From contig OY282456.1 of the NCBI GenBank assembly GCA_958296225.1, positions 1,116,001 to 1,180,000 of the forward strand: a stretch of DNA of 64,000 nucleotides, read 5' to 3'. This stretch comes from an uncultured Dehalococcoidia bacterium (GTDB lineage: Bacteria; Chloroflexota; Dehalococcoidia; Lucifugimonadales; UBA3495). Position 1 is the stretch's first letter. Each line of letters starts with the position of its first letter. The position numbers and the translations under genes were made by a program. Positions 59,803 through 64,000 of the stretch are shown piece after piece. The notes under the pieces are model-generated. The model searched no databases and was not told the DNA's origin. It saw only the letters and a list, made by a program, of their open reading frames with translations.

Positions 59803-60366
59803 ATGACTACCGCCCTTGACCCGTCGCCGGCGGAAATCCAGGCCCGCCGCGACCGCCTGCTGAGCGACATTCACGCCGTCACCCGCCAGCAGGTTGGCTA
59901 TCCGGTCAACCAGGATTTTGACTATACGCCGCTGCTGCCCTTGATGCAGTATTCCGTTAACAATGTGGGCGACCCTTTTCATCCCAGCAATTTCCGGGGC
60001 AACACCCACGAAATCGAGCGGGAAGTCATCCACCGTTTCGCCGGCCTGCTGCGTATTGCGCCGGCGGACGCCTGGGGCTATGTCACCTCCGGCGGCGTCG
60101 AGGGCAATAGGTACGGGCTTTATCCGGCCCGTGAGCTCTTTCCCAACGCAATGTTTTACTTTTCCGAGGAAACCCATTACAGCGTCCTCAAAAACGTGCG
60201 CGTCCTCAACGCCCGCCACATTATGATTCGGCGGCAGGACAACGGCGAAATTGACTACAGGGAGGAACGTTCCAATGACCGCAATCGACCCGGTGAACCG
60301 CATCATCGTGATGGCGGACAACGCGGTAGGCGTCATCGCCGAGATTACCAAGGCCCTGGCCGATGA
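59803..60366 (+). pseudogene. truncated histidine decarboxylase-like gene (PLP type)
   Basis: The first ~150 residues match PLP-dependent (group II) histidine decarboxylase: VGYPVNQDFDYTPLLPLMQY, SVNNVGDPFHPSNFRGNTHE, WGYVTSGGVEGNRYG, FYFSEETHYSVLKNVRVLNA and RQDNGEIDY. Just after EIDY, at about 60258, the similarity stops and the sequence is the ribosome site and start of the ACT-protein gene; the remaining ~35 codons to 60366 are out-of-frame with that gene. The PLP-binding lysine and the whole C-terminal half are absent, so the product should be inactive. Confidence 0.8.
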
Positions 60367-60685
60367 GGAAATCAACGTCGAATCCATCAACGCCCAGGTT
60401 GTTGGCGAGCAGGGCACGATTATCCTGACCGCCGACCATTACGACCGCGCCCTCTTTGTACTGAACAAGGCCGGTTTCAAGGCCGTCAGCGACGACGCCC
60501 TGGTGCTGCACCTGCCCGACCGGCCGGGCGCGCTGGCCGACGTGGCCGACCGGCTGAAGCAGGCCGGGGTCAACATTGAGAGTCTGCACATCCTGAACCG
60601 GCAGGCCGGCCACGCGATGATTGCGCTGAAAACGGACAACAAGGCCGGCGCGGTGGCCGCCATCGGCAGCGAGGCCATCGTCTGA
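60275..60685 (+). CDS. two-ACT-domain regulatory protein
   Basis: A 136-residue protein made of two ACT domains: NRIIVMADNAVGVIAEITKA with LADEEINVESINAQVVG, and VLHLPDRPGALADVADRLKQ with AGVNIESLHILNRQAGHAM. Such proteins bind amino acids and regulate enzymes or act alone. GGGAGG (60259-60264) is 10 nt before ATG 60275 and sits exactly at the join with the truncated histidine decarboxylase. Confidence 0.85.
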   Translation: MTAIDPVNRIIVMADNAVGVIAEITKALADEEINVESINAQVVGEQGTIILTADHYDRALFVLNKAGFKAVSDDALVLHLPDRPGALADVADRLKQAGVNIESLHILNRQAGHAMIALKTDNKAGAVAAIGSEAIV

Positions 60686-60848
60686 ACCCGCCAGCCGGCG
60701 CCGGAACCACGCCGGCAAGACTCTGACCGATTCCCGTCAGAACATTGACATGAATGTTGGGGAGACCTACACTCCACGCAAATCAAGTTGCTCTTTTCGT
60801 TGGATGGGGCAGGTTGAAATCGGCAAAATCGTCGTTGGAGGTAACTGT

Positions 60849-62525
60849 ATGCCAGAGTTTGATTTGGTAATTCGCGGCGGCACCGTAATCGACGGCACCG
60901 GCCTGCCCCGTATCCGCGCCGACATCGGGATTAAGGACGGGCGCGTGGCCATGATTAGCGGGCGGATACCCTCCGGGGGCGCCAGAGAACTGGATGCCAG
61001 CGGCTGCATCGTGGCGCCGGGGGCGGTGGACCTGCACACGCACTATGACGCGCAGCTCAACTGGGACCCCTATGCGTCCCTGTCCGGGTGGTTTGGCGTA
61101 ACCTCCCTGACCGTCGGGCAGTGCGGCTTCGGGTTTGCGCCAACGCGGGCTGCGGATCGCGACCTGAATATGCGGATGATGAACCGCATTGAGGCGATAC
61201 CGCTGGAGTCAATGCGGCTGGGGATGCGCTGGGACTGGGAGACCTTCCCGGAATACATGGACAGCCTGGACCGCCAGGGCCTGGGAGTCAACGTTGGCGC
61301 GCTGGTGCCTTTCTCGCCGCTGCGCGGCTATGTCCTGGGGATGATACCGGCCCGGGAACGGACTTCGGTCACCGAGGCCGAGCTGAACCAGATGAAGCAG
61401 ATTCTGTACGACTCCATGAAGGCCGGGGCCTTCGGGTTGTCCGCCGACAAGAACCTGGAGGACAGGCCCGAAGACGGCAGCTGGCTGCCCAGCCATGTGG
61501 CGTCTCCGCAGGAATTCTACGCGCTAGCGCAGGTTTTGAGCGAGTTCGGCGTGGGGCACCTGGGTTGGACCATCGGCATCTCGGATGACCGGCCCGGCCA
61601 GCGGGAAATGCTGGCGGAGATGGTCCGCATGAGTGGGCGCCCGCTGCACGTGGCTCTGGGGGACGAAGAGGGCTACGAATGGTTGCAGGAAGTCCGGGCG
61701 GAGGGACTCCCGGTTCTGGCGCAGCAGGGGTCGGTGCCGACCATCGCCGAGTTCAAGCTTTCCGAATACAACCTGTTCGACTATATGCCCAACTGGGTGC
61801 AGCCGCTGGTGGGCAGCAAGGAGGAGCGCATTGCCAAGCTGTCTGAGGACGGCATTCGCCCCGGCATGAAGCGCGATGTTCTGGAGCGCCCGCACGCCCG
61901 GACGGACTGGACGCAGGTGCAGGTGGTGGAGGTGGCCCTGGAACGGAACCTCAAATACGAAGGGCTGTCCATCGCCGACATCGCCGCAGCCGAGGGCAAG
62001 CACCCGCTGGATGCGTTCCTGGACATTGCCCTGGACGAGGATTTGGAAACCGAATTCGCTCACCCGGCCGGGGGGCAGGGGGACGACGCCCGCGCCGAAA
62101 GGCTGGTCAATCCCTTCGTACACATCTCGGTGTCCGACGGCGGCGCCCACACCCGGTTCCTGGTCAACAGCGTGTGGCCCGTTTATTTCCTGGGCCACTG
62201 GATTCGCGACAACGAGCTGATGACGCTGGAGGAAGCCCACCAGAAGATGAGCGCGCTGCCGGCGTGGTTCTCCGATATGAAGGGCCGCGGCACCCTGCGC
62301 GTCGGCGACTGGGCCGACGTTATGATTTACAACATGGAAGAGCTGGGGCTGCTGTACGACAAGCCCCGGTTCGAGACGGACTTCCCCGGCGGCGAGAAGC
62401 GGTTGGTGCAAAAGCCCACCGGCATCCGCTACATTCTGGTCAACGGCGCCGTTACCTTTGTGGAAAACGAATGCACCGGCGCGCTGCCCGGCAAACTGCT
62501 TCGCAGCTATGATATGGTAGGCTAG
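60849..62525 (+). CDS. N-acyl-D-amino-acid deacylase-like amidohydrolase
   Basis: A 558-residue metal-dependent amidohydrolase. It begins FDLVIRGGTVIDGTGLPRIR, has the HxH metal site in VDLHTHYDAQLNWDP, the QCGFGFAPTRAADRD loop typical of D-aminoacylases and the late Asp in SVSDGGAHTRFL, then DWADVMIYNMEELG. This group hydrolyses N-acyl-D-amino acids or related amides. GGAGG precedes ATG 60849; the upstream ATG at 60750 adds residues without similarity. A stable hairpin follows. Confidence 0.86.
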   Translation: MPEFDLVIRGGTVIDGTGLPRIRADIGIKDGRVAMISGRIPSGGARELDASGCIVAPGAVDLHTHYDAQLNWDPYASLSGWFGVTSLTVGQCGFGFAPTRAADRDLNMRMMNRIEAIPLESMRLGMRWDWETFPEYMDSLDRQGLGVNVGALVPFSPLRGYVLGMIPARERTSVTEAELNQMKQILYDSMKAGAFGLSADKNLEDRPEDGSWLPSHVASPQEFYALAQVLSEFGVGHLGWTIGISDDRPGQREMLAEMVRMSGRPLHVALGDEEGYEWLQEVRAEGLPVLAQQGSVPTIAEFKLSEYNLFDYMPNWVQPLVGSKEERIAKLSEDGIRPGMKRDVLERPHARTDWTQVQVVEVALERNLKYEGLSIADIAAAEGKHPLDAFLDIALDEDLETEFAHPAGGQGDDARAERLVNPFVHISVSDGGAHTRFLVNSVWPVYFLGHWIRDNELMTLEEAHQKMSALPAWFSDMKGRGTLRVGDWADVMIYNMEELGLLYDKPRFETDFPGGEKRLVQKPTGIRYILVNGAVTFVENECTGALPGKLLRSYDMVG

Positions 62526-62555
62526 TCCTGCCCCGGACGTTCTCCCGGTGAACGC

Positions 62556-62586
62556 CCCGCCCCGGGAATTCAAACCCCGGGGCGGG
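62556..62586. terminator. bidirectional hairpin between convergent genes
   Basis: CCCGCCCCGGG (62556-62566) pairs with CCCGGGGCGGG (62576-62586), an 11-bp G/C stem. It separates the amidohydrolase and Rieske genes. Confidence 0.7.
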
Positions 62587-62594
62587 ATTCTATG

Positions 62595-62963
62595 CTACTC
62601 GTCGGGCACTAATGCGACCAGGTGGTCGTTTTGCAGAGTAACCAAAAACGCCTTCATGCGGAAATCGGGGCGATTGGCGCAGGTGCCTTCGGTCTTTTCG
62701 TACTGCCAGCCGTGCCCGTCGCAGACGAACAACTCGTCGCCCTCGTCTTCAATCTGCCCGCCTTGATGCGGGCAGATCGTGGACAATAGCTTGTAGCCGT
62801 CACGCCCGCGCACCAGAAAATACGACGCATCCCCCACTTTCACGGGAGCGGGAAAGGTATCAAACGCAGATTCCGCTCCCAAGTCCACTCTTACTTTTCT
62901 GGACCGGGCGGAGCCACTGACCTGGCGAAGGGTAACGGTCCCTCGGCGACGTTCGGTAGTCAT
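62595..62963 (-). CDS. Rieske [2Fe-2S] ferredoxin-like protein
   Basis: A 122-residue Rieske-domain protein. The cluster ligands are C64-P-H66 in STICPHQGG and C81-x2-H84 in FVCDGHGWQY. It lacks a catalytic mononuclear iron domain, so it is an electron-transfer partner, for example of a dioxygenase or of some other redox enzyme. The ATG at 62963 starts MTTERRRGTV. It is convergent with the amidohydrolase gene. Confidence 0.85.
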   Translation of the reverse strand: MTTERRRGTVTLRQVSGSARSRKVRVDLGAESAFDTFPAPVKVGDASYFLVRGRDGYKLLSTICPHQGGQIEDEGDELFVCDGHGWQYEKTEGTCANRPDFRMKAFLVTLQNDHLVALVPDE

Positions 62964-63060
62964 CGTAAATGTCCTTGTTGTCGTGACGGAGTTTTGACTA
63001 TGGGGAGTGGCTGCCCAATTATAGCACCACCACGTGGGCAGCTACTCGGCAATAAAGCCC

Positions 63061-63185
63061 GGCAGCGTTCCGTTTCCGGTGGCATTTTTACAGCGCCGGA
63101 CAGGATGAATAGGATTTTTGCGATTGGGGTTTGGCGGATTCCGGCCCCGTATCAAGTGCGGGGTGACGTTCTTTCGCGGGAATGA
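63061..63185 (+). mobile_element. MITE-like element, partial copy C (one end)
   Basis: Left end GGCAGCGTTCCGTTTCCGG is followed by the family interior (TTTTTACAGCGCCGGACAGG, ATAGGATTTTTGCGATTGGG, TTGGCGGATTCCGG) and GCGGGAATGACCGG. The right terminal repeat is not recognisable. It fills most of the 328-bp gap upstream of the last gene. Confidence 0.6.
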
Positions 63186-63245
63186 CCGGAGCAAATTGCC
63201 CCTGGCGAGATTGCCCGGGCAGTGGTGGCGGCGCGATGGACATAA

Positions 63246-63254
63246 TGCTACACT
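63246..63254 (+). promoter_or_regulatory. extended -10 promoter candidate
   Basis: TGCTACACT, an extended -10-like box, about 38 bp before the last gene; -35 region weak. Confidence 0.35.
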
Positions 63255-63291
63255 AACCTGAATGCAAGCTGCAAAAGCGCTGGAGGTTGTG

Positions 63292-64000
63292 ATGGTTGAT
63301 TACGCAACCGCAACAAGTCGGTCGGATTATGGTCTGGAAATCGGCACGCCGGCAATCAAGTCGGTGGGGCCGCTGGCCTTTGGCCCGGAGGGAATACTGT
63401 TCGTCGGGGACAACGTGGGGGCGGCCATTTTCGCCATCGACGTTGGCGACTCCGACGCGGGCGGCGGTTCGCACGCCGTGAGCGTGGACAATTTCGACAC
63501 CGCGCTGGCGTCCTACCTGGGCTGCAACCGGGAGGACGTAACCATTCGGGATATGGCGGTTCACCCCGTCTCCGACAACCTGTACTTTTCCGTCATGCGG
63601 GGCAGCGGGGACGCCGCCGTTCCGGTGCTAATCAAGGTCTCCGGCGGCGGGGCCATCAGCGACGTGTCCCTGGAGGGAGTGGCCTTCTCCCAATACGACA
63701 TCACGGACGCGGCCGCTGCGGACGACCCGCGCCTGGTTACCCGGCTAAAGTTGCGGACGGTGACGGTGACCGATATGTCCTACGTGGACGGGCTGCTGCT
63801 GGTGGCCGGGACTTCCAATGAGGAGTTCTCCTCCACATTGCGGCGCATCCCCTTCCCCTTCAATGGTGAGGCCGAGTCCAACTCGCTGGAGATATTCCAC
63901 GTGTCCCACGGCCAGTACGAAACGGCGGCCCCCATCCGCGCCTTCGTTCCCTACCAGGGGAACGCGAGCATTCTGGCCAGTTATACCTGCACTCCGGTAG
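63292..64000 (+). CDS. hypothetical protein, beta-propeller-like (5' part)
   Basis: An open frame of 236 codons from ATG 63292 (MVDYATATSRSDYGLEIGTP) to the window edge, with GGAGG 5 nt upstream. The sequence is rich in short beta strands (VGPLAFGPEGILFVGDNVGA, AIFAIDVGDSDAGGGSHAVS, MAVHPVSDNLYFSVMRGSGD), like NHL or similar propeller proteins, but I do not recognise a family. No signal peptide. The 3' end is outside the window. Confidence 0.7.
   Translation, partial: MVDYATATSRSDYGLEIGTPAIKSVGPLAFGPEGILFVGDNVGAAIFAIDVGDSDAGGGSHAVSVDNFDTALASYLGCNREDVTIRDMAVHPVSDNLYFSVMRGSGDAAVPVLIKVSGGGAISDVSLEGVAFSQYDITDAAAADDPRLVTRLKLRTVTVTDMSYVDGLLLVAGTSNEEFSSTLRRIPFPFNGEAESNSLEIFHVSHGQYETAAPIRAFVPYQGNASILASYTCTPV

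Overview
The window is a GC-rich, gene-dense stretch of bacterial chromosome with about 65 genes. It looks like an uncultured Chloroflexota genome, perhaps SAR202 or another Dehalococcoidia-like lineage from a marine or sponge habitat. That placement is inference. It rests on the mix of a dnaJ-hspR-clpC heat-shock locus, LLM-class flavin oxidoreductases, FIST and NHL proteins, a CXXXY-type CcmE, Uma2 nuclease-like proteins and many HigBA/HEPN modules. No rRNA or tRNA gene and no CRISPR array was seen.

Layout. 1-7.8 kb: the tail of a 2-oxoacid:ferredoxin oxidoreductase beta subunit, then a minus-strand run of SDR, acyl-CoA ligase, ccmA, a duplicated membrane-protein gene, ccmB, ccmC, ccmD, ccmE and a duplicated-domain protein with its aspartic protease partner. 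7.9-15.4 kb: a GMC oxidoreductase, four tandem Uma2 genes on ~1 kb repeat units, and a class II fumarase. 15.4-24.6 kb: a molybdenum hydroxylase subunit, an MNT/HEPN pair, an LLM oxidoreductase, a five-gene HigA/HigB cluster with one broken toxin, a zinc-ribbon/HRDC/GIY-YIG protein and a zinc alcohol dehydrogenase. 24.8-29.5 kb: heat-shock locus with hsp20 divergent from dnaJ-hspR-clpC. 29.5-38.8 kb: a DUF433/HEPN-like pair, a prenyltransferase and flippase-like membrane protein, two paralogous glycosyltransferase-like membrane proteins and larB. 39-47.4 kb: hydrolase, a heptad-repeat coiled-coil protein, NHL protein, rplS, priA, a zinc-type dehydrogenase and an FAH-family hydrolase. 47.4-54.2 kb: HicB, a cytosolic binding protein next to a FIST sensor, HigBA, and a large fused nuclease-methyltransferase. 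54.3-64 kb: a two-subunit ThDP decarboxylase, an unknown two-gene cassette, hydrolases, a truncated histidine decarboxylase, ACT protein, amidohydrolase, Rieske protein and a partial beta-propeller-like gene.

Function. Housekeeping genes (rplS, priA, clpC, dnaJ, fumC) are interleaved with catabolic oxidoreductases and hydrolases suited to scavenging organic acids and amides, and with a dense set of toxin-antitoxin, nuclease and restriction genes. Small mobile repeats are scattered throughout: a MITE-like family with ends related to GGTAGCGTTGCAATTCAGG, in at least two full copies, a short copy and several partial copies. Gene decay and duplication are common: a frameshifted duplicate inside the ccm operon, a dead higB, a truncated hdc, an orphan alcohol dehydrogenase tail and near-identical Uma2 repeats.

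The most unusual items are the CXXXY CcmE in a partial Ccm operon, the mosaic Uma2 array, the zinc-ribbon/HRDC/GIY-YIG fusion, the DUF433-HEPN-like fusion with its HEPN-like neighbour, the FIST/cytosolic binding protein pair and the recurrent ATGACTAC gene start.
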